Shown: positions 1 through 8,728 of the stretch, in pieces
Numbering within the stretch: the first letter of the stretch is position 1
Layout: each line of letters begins with the position of its first letter
Assembly: GCF_001458395.1 (NCBI RefSeq)
Contig: NZ_CYSR01000021.1
Span: 310,001-374,000, forward strand
Length of the DNA: 64,000 bases
Direction: 5' to 3'
Origin: Leisingera aquaemixtae
GTDB taxonomy: Bacteria > Pseudomonadota > Alphaproteobacteria > Rhodobacterales > Rhodobacteraceae
Program-made: the position numbers and the translations under genes
Notes under the pieces: model-generated
The model's database searches: none
Told to the model about the DNA's origin: nothing
The model's input: only the letters and a program-made list of their open reading frames with translations

Positions 1-1
1 C

Positions 2-904
2 TGGCACGGCCTGATCCGCAAGAACCACGGCTGCACCCATTTCATCGTCGGCCGCGACCACGCAGGCCCCGGCAAGAACTCTGCCGGCGAGGACTTCTAT
101 GGCCCCTATGACGCACAGGAGCTGTTCCGCGAGTTCCAGGGCGAAATGGGCATCGAAATGGTCGACTTCAAACACATGGTCTATGTGCAGGAGCGCGCCC
201 AGTACGAGCCGAACGACGAGATCGAAGACCGCGACAACGTCACCATCCTGAACATCTCCGGCACCGAACTGCGCCGCCGCCTGGCCGAAGGCCTGGAAAT
301 CCCGGAATGGTTCTCCTTCCCGGAAGTGGTGTCCGAACTGCGCAAGACCAAGCCGCCGCGCTCCAAGCAGGGCTTCACCGTGTTCTTCACCGGCTTCTCT
401 GGCTCCGGCAAATCCACCATCGCCAACGCGCTGATGGTCAAGCTGATGGAAATGGGCGGCCGCCCGGTGACCCTGCTCGATGGCGACATCGTGCGGAAAA
501 ACCTCAGCTCCGAGCTGGGCTTCTCGAAAGAGCACCGCGACCTCAACATCCGCCGCATCGGCTATGTGGCGTCTGAGATCACCAAGAACGGCGGCATCGC
601 CATCTGCGCCCCGATCGCGCCCTACGCCACCACCCGCCGCGCCGTGCGCGAGGACGTGGAACAGTTCGGCGCCTTCGTCGAAGTGCACGTTGCCACCTCG
701 ATCGAGGAATGCGAGCGCCGCGACCGCAAGGGTCTGTATAAACTGGCCCGCGAAGGCAAGATCAAGGAGTTCACCGGCATCTCCGACCCCTACGACGTGC
801 CGCAGAACGCCGAACTGGTGGTCGAGACCGAGAACGTCGACGTCGACAACTGCGCCCACCAGGTGCTCTTGAAGCTGGAAAGCATGGGCCTGATCAAGGC
901 CTGA
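2..904 (+). CDS. cysC: Bifunctional sulfate adenylyltransferase / adenylylsulfate kinase (3' part)
   Basis: The 5' end lies outside the window; about 300 C-terminal codons are present. The protein makes APS from sulfate and ATP, then phosphorylates it to PAPS, in cytoplasmic sulfate assimilation. The N-terminal part is the end of an ATP sulfurylase domain, with the GRDHAGPG motif and the ISGTELRRRL segment. The APS kinase domain follows, with a P-loop GFSGSGKST, the DGDIVRKNLS segment and the FVEVHVAT and ARxG region. The kinase domain is C-terminal, as in the fused sat/cysC proteins common in roseobacters. A strong hairpin terminator follows directly. Identification is secure; the symbol covers only the kinase half of the fusion. 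Confidence 0.95.
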   Translation, partial: WHGLIRKNHGCTHFIVGRDHAGPGKNSAGEDFYGPYDAQELFREFQGEMGIEMVDFKHMVYVQERAQYEPNDEIEDRDNVTILNISGTELRRRLAEGLEIPEWFSFPEVVSELRKTKPPRSKQGFTVFFTGFSGSGKSTIANALMVKLMEMGGRPVTLLDGDIVRKNLSSELGFSKEHRDLNIRRIGYVASEITKNGGIAICAPIAPYATTRRAVREDVEQFGAFVEVHVATSIEECERRDRKGLYKLAREGKIKEFTGISDPYDVPQNAELVVETENVDVDNCAHQVLLKLESMGLIKA

Positions 905-931
905 GCCTGACAGCAGCACAAGACCGCAGAG

Positions 932-957
932 CGGCCCGCCAATTGGCGGGCCGTTTT
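932..957 (+). terminator. Rho-independent terminator after sat/cysC
   Basis: A perfect 9-bp stem CGGCCCGCC / GGCGGGCCG with an AATT loop is followed by TTTT. It lies 28 bases after the stop codon. Confidence 0.9.
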
Positions 958-1146
958 CCGATTGGCCGATTGCGGGCAGTGGCAGCCGCCGCACCGTTCC
1001 GGCAGCCCCCGCCTCCCCGCCGGCGCTTTGGTCAAAAAGGCAACGGTCCCCCGCTGATGCGCATGGGGCTGCCCCGGAACGCTTCCCGGATCGGCGGAAA
1101 ACCGCTAATCATCCAGCAAAAATACAGCATTACAGGCGGATTTCAG

Positions 1147-1962
1147 GTGCGTGTCGTTTCTCTTTGGATCGGTGAAGAGCTTCCGCTGCTGACACAGCTG
1201 GCGGTCATGTCCTGGCAGCGCCACACCTGCGGCGTCGACCTCTATGTCACTGACCCCGCCTGCCCGCCCCGCGGCGTGCCGCCCGGCGTCTGCCTCAAAC
1301 CGGCCGGAGAGATCCTGCCGCTGGATACGCTGGAGCGCCTGAAGCCCCTGATCCGCACCCGCTACAGCCCGCGGCAGGAGCGGCTCAGCTACTCCGACAT
1401 CTTCCGGATCGCGCTTCAGAAACAGGGCCTTGGGGTCTGGCTGGATACCGATGTCATCCTGTTCCAGGACTTCCAGCCGGACCCGGCCCGGGCCTGGTTC
1501 GCCTTCGACGGCGCGGCGACGGTGGGCTGCTCGGCGCTGTATTTCCCGCCCGGTGACCCCTTTGTCTGCGACTTCCTCAAGGTGCTTGACCATCCCGAGC
1601 TGTGGCCGGACTGGCTCGGCTTCAAACGGCGGGTGGTCAAACCCGCGCTGCTGCGCGCGCTTGGCCGGAAATTCCGCGCAACCGATCTCGGCATGACCGT
1701 CTATGGCAACGAGGCGATGGTGCGGATCCTCAAGCGGCAGAACCGCTTCGGGGAGGCCAAGCCGATGAAATCAATGTATTACCTGCCGGGCGCCAGCTGT
1801 GATTTCTATGACCCGGCGCACACGCAGGCGCTGCTTGGCCAGCCCGACATCATCGGCCTGCACGTGCATCAAAAAGGCCCCTCTACCCAGCCGCCCCGCA
1901 GCGGCAGCGCGTTTGATGTGACGCTGCGCGCCTACGGCCTGACCGCCGCGGTACCCGCCTGA
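1147..1962 (+). CDS. Glycosyltransferase with DxD motif (GT32-like sugar transferase)
   Basis: About 271 residues. The start chosen is the GTG at 1147, preceded at 6 bases by AGGCGGA; the open frame extends further upstream, but that part is Pro/Arg-rich and reads like non-coding sequence, with part of it overlapping the terminator. The N-terminus VVSLWIGEELPLLTQL and the motif VWLDTDVILFQDF (DxD nucleotide-sugar/metal site) match the glycosyltransferase family that includes capsular polysaccharide and GT32 enzymes. It has no signal peptide or membrane segment, so it is probably cytoplasmic or peripheral. The acceptor and sugar cannot be told. It stands alone, with an unrelated gene converging on it. 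Confidence 0.75.
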   Translation: MRVVSLWIGEELPLLTQLAVMSWQRHTCGVDLYVTDPACPPRGVPPGVCLKPAGEILPLDTLERLKPLIRTRYSPRQERLSYSDIFRIALQKQGLGVWLDTDVILFQDFQPDPARAWFAFDGAATVGCSALYFPPGDPFVCDFLKVLDHPELWPDWLGFKRRVVKPALLRALGRKFRATDLGMTVYGNEAMVRILKRQNRFGEAKPMKSMYYLPGASCDFYDPAHTQALLGQPDIIGLHVHQKGPSTQPPRSGSAFDVTLRAYGLTAAVPA

Positions 1963-1977
1963 GGCCGCCGCCCGCGG

Positions 1978-2868
1978 TCACAGCGCCGCGGGCAGGTCCA
2001 CCGTGCCGCGCATCAGCACGAACCCCTCACCCGCAACCCTGACACCCTCGATCGCCTCCGCAGGGCCAACCCGGGCCACCCGCGCCTGGCCGGGCCGGCC
2101 CAGCCCGTGGCCCTGTTCCGCCACGAACTCCGCCTTCTGCATCAGCCCGTGGTGCCACAGATAAGACGCCATCGCCCCGGTGGCCGACCCGGTGAAGGGA
2201 TCCTCCGGCGGGCTGGGCGGCGCCATCAAAAGGCGCGAGAAGGTGTCCCCCGCCGCCGTCGCGCCCTCCAGCGTGACCAGGAACGGCTCCATCATGTCGA
2301 TGCCATCGGCGCCCAGCGATTTGCCCAAGGCGGCCAGCGCCTCAAGGTTCAGCTGCGCCGCCTCCAGCGCCGCCCGGTCGCGCAGGACAGTGATACAGAA
2401 CGGCAGCCCGGTGGAGACTTTCTGCGGCCGCCCTGCGATGGCCTCCACCGGCAAGCTCACCGCCGCCGCCACCAGCGCCGGATCGGCAAAGGGGCCGAAC
2501 TCCGGCGCCACCTGCGTCATTTCGATCAGATCGCCGTCCAGCCGCACGGGCACGATCCCCGCCCCGGTTTCCAGCGTGATGCTATCGCCCTCGATCAGCC
2601 CGCGGTCCCGCATCGCCGCCACCGTGGCGATGGTCGGATGGCCGGCAAAGGGGATCTCGCGGCTGGCCAGGAAATAGCGCACCTTCACATCCGCCGACTC
2701 AGACGGGCCGGTGAAGGTGCATTCCACCAGCGAGGTCTCCCGCACGTAAGCCGTGCAGACCGCCTCCGGCAGAGACGCGCCGCCATGCACCACCGCGCAG
2801 CCGTTGCCGCCGAATGCCTGGCCCGAGAACGCATCCACCCAGTCGAAATCATAGCGCGCCATCTGCAT
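1978..2868 (-). CDS. PhzF family isomerase/epimerase-like protein
   Basis: 296 residues, typical PhzF length. Visible family features are the N-terminal DAFSGQAFGGNGCAVV strand, the catalytic-type Glu in RETSLVECTF, GHPTIAT in the middle and DPFTGSATGAM in the second half. PhzF proteins share the diaminopimelate epimerase fold and often act as isomerases of unknown substrate. No phenazine genes are near, so a role in phenazine synthesis is not implied. The gene ends 15 bases from the convergent glycosyltransferase. Confidence 0.85.
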   Translation of the reverse strand: MQMARYDFDWVDAFSGQAFGGNGCAVVHGGASLPEAVCTAYVRETSLVECTFTGPSESADVKVRYFLASREIPFAGHPTIATVAAMRDRGLIEGDSITLETGAGIVPVRLDGDLIEMTQVAPEFGPFADPALVAAAVSLPVEAIAGRPQKVSTGLPFCITVLRDRAALEAAQLNLEALAALGKSLGADGIDMMEPFLVTLEGATAAGDTFSRLLMAPPSPPEDPFTGSATGAMASYLWHHGLMQKAEFVAEQGHGLGRPGQARVARVGPAEAIEGVRVAGEGFVLMRGTVDLPAAL

Positions 2869-2978
2869 CTCCCGGCTTTAAGGCAACAAAAAAGGCGGGC
2901 TGCGGCCCGCCATTCGCATCATCAAAGCCCGCCGCGGGATGTCAATCCGCCGGCCCCGCACATCTCCGTGCGCTGGCC

Positions 2979-3203
2979 CTAGTGGACTGGCACCGGCGTC
3001 ATGTCGTTCTGGCGCGCCAGCACAAAGGCCAGGCTGCGGTCGGCCACCAGCGCCAGCTGGCCGCCCTCGGCGTCGTGCACCGCATAAAGCTGTTCACGCC
3101 CGCCCGCGCTGGCCTGCACCTCTTTGGGAAGATCTGCCACCGCAACCGCCTTCACATAGACGGTCCGGCTGCCGGCATCCTTGAAGTCAAACGGTGTATG
3201 CAT
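2979..3203 (-). CDS. DUF1150 family small protein
   Basis: 74 residues starting MHTPFDFKDAGSRTVYVKAV. This is the DUF1150 family, found in alphaproteobacteria next to a small heat-shock gene; the function is not established. The gene begins 5 bases downstream of the hsp20 stop, so the two are almost certainly co-transcribed from the heat-shock promoter at 3691-3719. The core VRQLALVADRSLAF-like strand pattern (here GGQLALVADRSLAFVLARQN) resembles a small beta protein with no catalytic residues visible. Confidence 0.8.
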   Translation of the reverse strand: MHTPFDFKDAGSRTVYVKAVAVADLPKEVQASAGGREQLYAVHDAEGGQLALVADRSLAFVLARQNDMTPVPVH

Positions 3204-3208
3204 TGCTC

Positions 3209-3622
3209 TTACCCCTTCTTGATGTTGATCGTCTGAACCACGGTTTCGGGCCGCGACCGGGTCAGGTCCACATGCAGCAGCCCGTTTTCCATCACCGCCT
3301 CGCCCACTTCGACGCCATCGGCCAGCACGAACATGCGCTGGAACTGGCGCGCCGCGATGCCGCGGTGCAGAAACACCCGCCCTTCGCTGTCGTCGCGCTG
3401 GCGGCCGCGGATCACCATCTGGCGGTCCTCGACAGTGATCGCCAGGTCCTCCTCGGCGAAACCGGCCACGGCCAGAGTGATGCGGTAGGAAAAGTCAGAG
3501 GTCTGTTCGATATTATATGGAGGATAGCCTTCGTTGCCCGATTTGGCCGAGCGTTCCAGGAGGCGTTCCAGCTGCTCGAACCCCAGCATATGCGGGTAAG
3601 AGCCCAAGGTAAGTTTCGACAC
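3209..3622 (-). CDS. Small heat-shock protein, Hsp20/IbpA family
   Basis: 137 residues from the GTG at 3622, which has AAGGACG 7 bases upstream; an ATG 7 codons earlier has no ribosome site. Alpha-crystallin domain from about residue 28 to 125: YNIEQTSDFSYRITLAVAGF, DLAITVEDRQMVIRGR, FLHRGIAARQFQRMFVLAD and ENGLLHVDLTR. It is an ATP-independent holdase that binds unfolding proteins in the cytoplasm. It is followed by the DUF1150 gene in the same operon, and a sigma-32 type promoter lies about 70-100 bases upstream, so induction by heat is expected. Confidence 0.92.
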   Translation of the reverse strand: MSKLTLGSYPHMLGFEQLERLLERSAKSGNEGYPPYNIEQTSDFSYRITLAVAGFAEEDLAITVEDRQMVIRGRQRDDSEGRVFLHRGIAARQFQRMFVLADGVEVGEAVMENGLLHVDLTRSRPETVVQTINIKKG

Positions 3623-3690
3623 GTTGTTCGTCCTTTTTGCCAAAGCGACGGATGCTTGCGGCCCCGGTCACGGCAGCCGCTTCCAGAAGA

Positions 3691-3719
3691 ATATGGGAAG
3701 TTCCTGCTGGATTCACAAG
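3691..3719 (-). promoter_or_regulatory. RpoH (sigma-32) type promoter of hsp20-DUF1150
   Basis: Read on the minus strand: CTTGTGA (3719-3713), 15 bases, then CCCATAT (3697-3691). This is close to the heat-shock consensus CTTGAAA-N13-17-CCCATNT. The predicted transcript start is about 60 bases before the GTG of hsp20. Confidence 0.75.
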
Positions 3720-3803
3720 AGCATGTGCTCATAGGTCTAGCGGAAAAGCGGTTAAGGAAGTATCTTCAGCCTCACTTCATTCATCAGCTTTACTGAGTCG
3801 CCC

Positions 3804-4028
3804 ATGAACGCACCCACAGATGTGTCGATGAAGACGGATGAGGTCCTCAGGGTTGAGCTGGAGGTTTTCCGCAGACAGCACCGCGATCTGGACGAAGCGA
3901 TCTCCGCGCTGGAAGAGCGCGGCACCGCCGACCAGCTGACCATCCGCCGTCTGAAGAAGCAAAAGCTTATACTCAAGGACAAGATCGCCTTGATCGAAGA
4001 CCGGCTGACCCCGGACATTATCGCCTGA
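3804..4028 (+). CDS. DUF465 / YdcH-like small coiled-coil protein
   Basis: 74 residues, strongly helical: LEVFRRQHRDLDEAISALE, then QLTIRRLKKQKLILKDKIALIED. The pairing of HxxLDxxI with LKKxKLxLKDxI is the DUF465 (YdcH) signature; the family's function is unknown. The start at 3804 is the first ATG; ATG 3828 is a possible alternative, and neither has a strong ribosome site. It is divergent from hsp20. Confidence 0.8.
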   Translation: MNAPTDVSMKTDEVLRVELEVFRRQHRDLDEAISALEERGTADQLTIRRLKKQKLILKDKIALIEDRLTPDIIA

Positions 4029-4183
4029 CGCCGCGCCGGCAGGACCGGCAGCGCATCAGCGCCTGTTGCCCGGCGCCAAAGCCGCCCGGGCCCCGGCTGC
4101 AGAACGCAGCGCTTTTTTTCAGAACCCAAGCCCTCCCGCCCCCTGGCGGTGCAGCGCAGCTGCCCAGCCAGGCGTTGGGCGCG

Positions 4184-4207
4184 GCAGCGCGCCTGCCGGC
4201 GCGCTGC
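4184..4207. other. Strong 10-bp hairpin upstream of the permease gene
   Basis: GCAGCGCGCC / GGCGCGCTGC with a TGCC loop; perfect arms, no T-tract. It could end the DUF465 transcript or act in the leader of the permease gene. Confidence 0.5.
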
Positions 4208-4224
4208 GCTCCCGCAGGGCCGCC

Positions 4225-4290
4225 GCCCGCCCGTCCTGCCCGCCCGTCCTGCCCGCCTGGCCCGCCCGCCTGGCCCGCCTGCCTGGCCCG
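4225..4290 (+). repeat. C-rich direct repeats (CCCGCC + TCCTG / TGGC units)
   Basis: The gene-free stretch 4029-4412 (384 bases) is very C-rich on this strand. It carries two tandem copies of CCCGCCCGTCCTG followed by degenerate copies built from CCCGCCTGG. It contains no credible gene. It separates the DUF465 gene from the permease gene. Confidence 0.6.
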
Positions 4291-4412
4291 ATTGCCGGCT
4301 GCGGCGGATGGTCAAACCGGCCGGAACCGGTTAGGAGCAGCGCGATTGTTTCCGGCGGCCGTGCAAAGCGGCCTCCGGGCGCAAGCCTCTGAACAACAAG
4401 ACGAGTTAATCC

Positions 4413-5696
4413 ATGACCGCTGCGAGGGAACAGATCCCGGCGTCCGATCTGCAGGACGCCGATTACAACTTCACACCAAGGCAGGCGCTGGCCGGGGCGC
4501 AGATGCTGTTTGTCGCCTTTGGCGCACTGGTGCTGGTGCCGCTGCTCACCGGGCTGGACCCCAGCGTGGCACTGTTCACCGCGGGGCTTGGCACCCTGAT
4601 CTTCCAGGTCGTCACCCGCGGCCAGGTGCCGGTGTTCCTGGCATCGTCCTTCGCCTTCATCGCGCCGGTGATCTACGGCGTGCAGACCTGGGGCATGCCC
4701 GCCACCACCGGCGGGCTGGCGGCGGCGGGCCTGCTGTATGTGGCGCTCAGCTTTGCCATCCGCGCCTTTGGCACCGGTTTTCTGCACCGGCTGCTGCCGC
4801 CCGTTGTGGTCGGCCCCGTCATCATGGTGATCGGCCTGTCGCTGGCGCCGGTTGCGGTCAATATGGCCACCGGCCTTGCAGGCGACACCCAGGTGATGCC
4901 GCGCAGCACCGCGCTCTTGCTGGCCGGTATCTCGCTGGGCACCACCATGCTGACCGCCATCCTCGCCCGCGGCATCATGCGCATCGTGCCGATCCTGGCC
5001 GGCGTCGCCGCAGGCTGCAGTGCCGCGCTGATCCTGGGCGCCGTCACCGGCGGCCCGCTGATCAGCACCGCCGCCATCGCGGACGCCCCCTGGTTCAAGA
5101 TCCCGGCCTTCGTCGCGCCCGAGTTCAACCTGGCCGCCATCCTGTTCATCCTGCCGGTCGCCATCGCGCCCGCGATCGAACACTTCGGCGACATCCTGGC
5201 GATCTCCAACGTGACCAAGCGCGACTATATGGAAAAACCCGGCATCCAGAACACCATGCTGGGCGACGGCCTTGCCACCGCCGCCGCGGGCCTCCTGGGC
5301 GGGCCGCCCAACACAACCTATTCCGAGGTGACCGGCGCCGTGACCCTGACCCGTGCCTTCAACCCGGCGATCATGACCTGGGCGGCGGTCTTCGCGATTG
5401 CGCTGTCCTTCGTTGGCAAGCTGTCCGGTGCGCTGGCGGCGATTCCGATGCCGGTGATGGGCGGCATCATGATCCTTCTGTTCGGCATGGTCACCGTGGT
5501 CGGCCTGTCGGTGCTCGCCAAACTGGGCGAGGCGCTGTCGGAGGCGCGCAACATGGTAATCATCTCCACCGTGCTGATCATCGGCCTGGGCGGGCTGACG
5601 CTGGAATTCGGCGAAGGCTTCACCCTCGCAGGCATCGGCCTGTCCGGCGTGGCCGGCCTCGCGCTGAACCTGATCCTGCCGAAACAGCGGGATTGA
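4413..5696 (+). CDS. uraA: Uracil/xanthine permease, NCS2 (UraA) family
   Basis: 427 residues, very hydrophobic, compatible with the 14 membrane segments of NCS2 carriers. The family signature is clear in the second half: [19 protein letters not shown], then [18 protein letters not shown] with the substrate-binding Glu/Asn segment. It imports a nucleobase with protons across the inner membrane. Similarity in the N-terminal part ([20 protein letters not shown]) is to the uracil branch rather than the xanthine branch, so uracil is the best guess. No other pyrimidine gene is adjacent. Confidence 0.88.
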   Translation: MTAAREQIPASDLQDADYNFTPRQALAGAQMLFVAFGALVLVPLLTGLDPSVALFTAGLGTLIFQVVTRGQVPVFLASSFAFIAPVIYGVQTWGMPATTGGLAAAGLLYVALSFAIRAFGTGFLHRLLPPVVVGPVIMVIGLSLAPVAVNMATGLAGDTQVMPRSTALLLAGISLGTTMLTAILARGIMRIVPILAGVAAGCSAALILGAVTGGPLISTAAIADAPWFKIPAFVAPEFNLAAILFILPVAIAPAIEHFGDILAISNVTKRDYMEKPGIQNTMLGDGLATAAAGLLGGPPNTTYSEVTGAVTLTRAFNPAIMTWAAVFAIALSFVGKLSGALAAIPMPVMGGIMILLFGMVTVVGLSVLAKLGEALSEARNMVIISTVLIIGLGGLTLEFGEGFTLAGIGLSGVAGLALNLILPKQRD

Positions 5697-5707
5697 TCCG
5701 GCACTCT

Positions 5708-5736
5708 GCCTGCGCTGCCCCGGCGGCGGCGCAGGC
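5708..5736 (+). terminator. Possible terminator hairpin after the permease
   Basis: GCCTGCGC / GCGCAGGC arms with a 13-base G/C loop, 11 bases after the stop. There is no T-tract, so it is only a candidate. Confidence 0.4.
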
Positions 5737-5804
5737 CCCCTATTGGAACTGCAGCCACGAGTTTGCTGCTAGCCGTTCCTGCTTGGTGCATGCTATCAGC
5801 TTCA

Positions 5805-7895
5805 CTAAAAAATCAGAATACTGTTCTCCAGTTCCTCAACACGCTCAACTCCAATAAGCGTGACGGAATCGCCGCCTCCGAAATCAAGGACGACCCGGCC
5901 GCTGCTATCATCGCCAAACCTGTTTAGCACTTGCCCCGGAGTGAGAGAGCGGTCCCACAGAGTATCGTCGAGTTTCAACGTGTCTTCACCTGGCAAGAAA
6001 TCCAGCACATTGTCGGCACCGCCCCCTTTGCGGAACACGAAGGTGTCATTTCCATAACTGCCCTTCAGTCTGTCCGCTCCGCTTCCTCCCAGCAGCGTGT
6101 CGTTGCCGTGGCCGCCATCAAGCCTGTCCTTTCCAGCACCGCCAAACAGCCTGTCATTTCCGCCGTCTCCTTCCAGCTCGTCCGCCTCGCCACCACCGAT
6201 CAAGGTATCGGAGCCACCGCCGCCCCTTAAGATGTCCAAGTTCTCACCGCCGGAAATCCGGTTCGCATCGTCGTTGCCGGAAATGTAATTGCCCCAATCG
6301 CCACCGATTACATTCTCAACACTAAAGTAACGGTCCCCCTCCGCCAGGCCGCCGTTTCCTCTGCGCAGATCCTCATCCAAGTAAATATGCAGATACCCGC
6401 CGGCCAGCGAGTAGTCCGCCGTATCTTTGCCTGCGCCGCCTTTCAGGATATCGGCACCCCGCCCGGCCACAAGCGTATCGTTGCCACTCCCGCCCAGCAG
6501 AGTGTCATTCCCGGAACCTGCAATCAGCCGATCGTGCCCGCCCAATCCCGACAAATAATCATCAAGTGTTCCGCCGTCCAAAGTATCATTCTTTGAAGTG
6601 CCGATCAGCGTGTCGTTTGTATCCAGCGGATCGAATTCCATTTCTGACACAACGTATACGCCGTCCTTGAATCTGATTTCCTCCACATCCCGCAACACCC
6701 AGGTTGTGTATTTGTCGGGCGCGATATTCGTTTGGCCAGTCACCCGAATTTCATTTCCGTAGTTTTGCACAGTTACTTCGCTGCGGAAAAAGGAGTAGTA
6801 ATAGTAGGCGGCGAAGTCCGCCCTGTCATAGTCTGCACCGCCATCCATTGTGTCATTGCCTTTGTGGGCCAGCAGGCGGTCGTTGCCCGCGCCTCCGCGC
6901 AAGATATCCTTGCCTAAGCTGCCCTTGAGAACGTCATTCCCGCTGCCGCCGTGCAGAGTGACAGAGGTATAGTATCCGGTCAGTGTGTCGTTCCCTGCGC
7001 CGCCGTAAGATTTGACGCTGCCGATTTCCGACTTGATCCGATCATCGCCCTTTCCGCCGAAGAACCGGTCGGCACCTCCGCCGGACAGGGCAACAATAGT
7101 GTCGTTTCCCTCACCGCCAAAGACAGTATCGTTGCCATGATCCCCGTGAAGTATGTCGTTTCCGCTGCCGCCATAGGTCAGGTCATCACCACCCAACCCG
7201 GAGATAAAATCATTGCCAGAGCCGCCAAATAGCGTGTCGTTTCCATCGTCGGTTACAATCCTGTCGCGGCCTGCGCCCCCGTAAACAAGAACGTCACCGG
7301 CAACTGCCTCGATATAATCATTTCCCCGGCCGCCATAAATCGTCGCGTTGCCGCCGATATCGAATCTGTCGTCCCCGTCCCCTCCATAGACGAGCGGCGC
7401 TTCACTGCGCCCCGTGAAAGTGTCGGCCCACTGAGATCCCCTAAGTTCATTGTCGTTGCGGACCCGGAATGCGTAGCCGTGCGCAACATAGGTCACTGAA
7501 TAGTCGAACGGCTGGCTGGTATAGTTGCTGGTGACGGAGACATACAGCGGTGTTTCCTGAGACACGTCGAAGAAGCTTTGCAGGCTGCGGTCGTCCATCG
7601 TGGCACCGACGCCGCCATTCTCCGACGGCGACCACAGGCTGATAGTGCTGACGGTGTGGTATTTTTCGTCAGTCGGGCTGAAAACCTCCAGCCCAATTTC
7701 CGGAGACTTGTACCGGTTTGGAAACGTGCTGGTTATAATGATTTCATATACGCGCCCTGGCTCCGCATTAATTTTCACCCAATCCGATTCCGCCCCGGTT
7801 TCAATATGGCCGTGGAATGTATCTCCTGCAGAAATCGAATACACCGTTTGACTGGAATCTGCAGCATCAACGGGACCTTCAAAAATGGAAACCAC
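5805..7895 (-). CDS. Secreted RTX calcium-binding repeat protein with PPC-like N-terminal domain
   Basis: 696 residues from the GTG at 7895, which has AGGAG 10 bases upstream; in-frame ATG codons further up lack one. Residues about 20-140 resemble a bacterial pre-peptidase C-terminal (PPC) domain (AGDTFHGHIETGAESDWVKI). Two blocks of RTX nonapeptides GGxGNDxL follow (about 170-355 and 430-615), split by a non-repeat insert. The last 70 residues, ending in hydrophobic LENSILIF, look like a type I secretion signal. There is no N-terminal signal peptide. It should be exported by an ABC/HlyD/TolC system and fold on calcium outside the cell. No catalytic motif is seen. No secretion genes are adjacent. 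Confidence 0.85.
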   Translation of the reverse strand: MVSIFEGPVDAADSSQTVYSISAGDTFHGHIETGAESDWVKINAEPGRVYEIIITSTFPNRYKSPEIGLEVFSPTDEKYHTVSTISLWSPSENGGVGATMDDRSLQSFFDVSQETPLYVSVTSNYTSQPFDYSVTYVAHGYAFRVRNDNELRGSQWADTFTGRSEAPLVYGGDGDDRFDIGGNATIYGGRGNDYIEAVAGDVLVYGGAGRDRIVTDDGNDTLFGGSGNDFISGLGGDDLTYGGSGNDILHGDHGNDTVFGGEGNDTIVALSGGGADRFFGGKGDDRIKSEIGSVKSYGGAGNDTLTGYYTSVTLHGGSGNDVLKGSLGKDILRGGAGNDRLLAHKGNDTMDGGADYDRADFAAYYYYSFFRSEVTVQNYGNEIRVTGQTNIAPDKYTTWVLRDVEEIRFKDGVYVVSEMEFDPLDTNDTLIGTSKNDTLDGGTLDDYLSGLGGHDRLIAGSGNDTLLGGSGNDTLVAGRGADILKGGAGKDTADYSLAGGYLHIYLDEDLRRGNGGLAEGDRYFSVENVIGGDWGNYISGNDDANRISGGENLDILRGGGGSDTLIGGGEADELEGDGGNDRLFGGAGKDRLDGGHGNDTLLGGSGADRLKGSYGNDTFVFRKGGGADNVLDFLPGEDTLKLDDTLWDRSLTPGQVLNRFGDDSSGRVVLDFGGGDSVTLIGVERVEELENSILIF

Positions 7896-8239
7896 TGTCA
7901 AACTTCTCCTGGGCAAAGCGCCAAAATCAACGGAAACTGAAACCGTACAAGCCAAACACTCCGGAAATCCCTCGAAAAATGCAGGATCCGAAAAACTTCC
8001 ATTCAACCCCTACAAGACAGTTTCGCCCCAGTTCAACCCAAATGTTCTCCGGTCAGCACATGCCAGGTTCTGCCTTTGGCGCATCGGTGCAAGCCATTGC
8101 AATCACGCCCCCCTGCGGCATAGCGGCCAGCGGCGCAAAACAAGGCAAATTCCCCTGCTTTCCCGGCCAAGCCGGATTGCGCAAAACCCAACATTCCCTA
8201 TAGTGCGCGCTCCACAAGCCGCGACAGGAGCCACCAGCC
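7896..8239. other. Divergent intergenic region, RTX gene / purE
   Basis: 344 bases without a convincing gene. AT-richer than its flanks near 7930-8060. The right end holds the probable purE promoter at 8177-8204; no clear promoter was picked for the RTX gene. Confidence 0.6.
8177..8204 (+). promoter_or_regulatory. Probable sigma-70 promoter of purEK
   Basis: TTGCGC, 16 bases, TATAGT. Predicted leader of about 30 bases before the purE ATG at 8240. Confidence 0.5.
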
Positions 8240-8728
8240 ATGGGTGACATCAAAGTGGGCATCATCATGGGCAGCCAATCCGACTGGCCCACCATGAAGG
8301 AAGCCGCGAATATCCTCGATGAACTGGGCGTTGCCTATGAGGCCAAGATCGTCTCCGCCCACCGCACCCCGGACCGGCTGTGGAGCTACGGCAAATCCGC
8401 GACGGACCGCGGGTTGCAGGTGATCATCGCAGGTGCGGGCGGCGCCGCCCATCTTCCCGGCATGGTCGCCTCCAAGACCCGCGTGCCTGTTGTGGGCGTG
8501 CCGGTCCAGACCCGCGCCCTTTCCGGCGTCGACTCGCTCTATTCCATCGTCCAGATGCCCAAGGGCTTCCCGGTCGCGACCATGGCAATCGGTGCTGCCG
8601 GGGCCGCCAACGCAGGCCTGATGGCCGCGGGCATCCTGGCGCTGCAGGACGCGGACCTCGCCCAGCGCCTGGACGACTGGCGCGCGGCGCTTTCCGCCTC
8701 GATCCCCGAGGAGCCCTCCGATGACTGA
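8240..8728 (+). CDS. purE: N5-carboxyaminoimidazole ribonucleotide mutase
   Basis: 162 residues. It moves the carboxyl group of N5-CAIR to give CAIR in de novo purine synthesis. Class I PurE motifs are visible: GSQSDWPTM at residues 12-20, [10 protein letters not shown], and the [14 protein letters not shown] loop with the catalytic His. CAGGAG precedes the ATG by 9 bases. purK overlaps the last 8 bases, which is consistent with coupled translation of the two enzymes that act in sequence. Confidence 0.96.
   Translation: MGDIKVGIIMGSQSDWPTMKEAANILDELGVAYEAKIVSAHRTPDRLWSYGKSATDRGLQVIIAGAGGAAHLPGMVASKTRVPVVGVPVQTRALSGVDSLYSIVQMPKGFPVATMAIGAAGAANAGLMAAGILALQDADLAQRLDDWRAALSASIPEEPSDD

Noticed and set aside
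1978..2868. Phenazine biosynthesis
   Set aside because: A PhzF homologue alone is widespread; no other phz genes are here.
5860..7360. DNA repeat array or CRISPR-like pattern
   Set aside because: The periodic pattern is the codons of the RTX nonapeptide repeats; units vary in sequence and no spacers exist.
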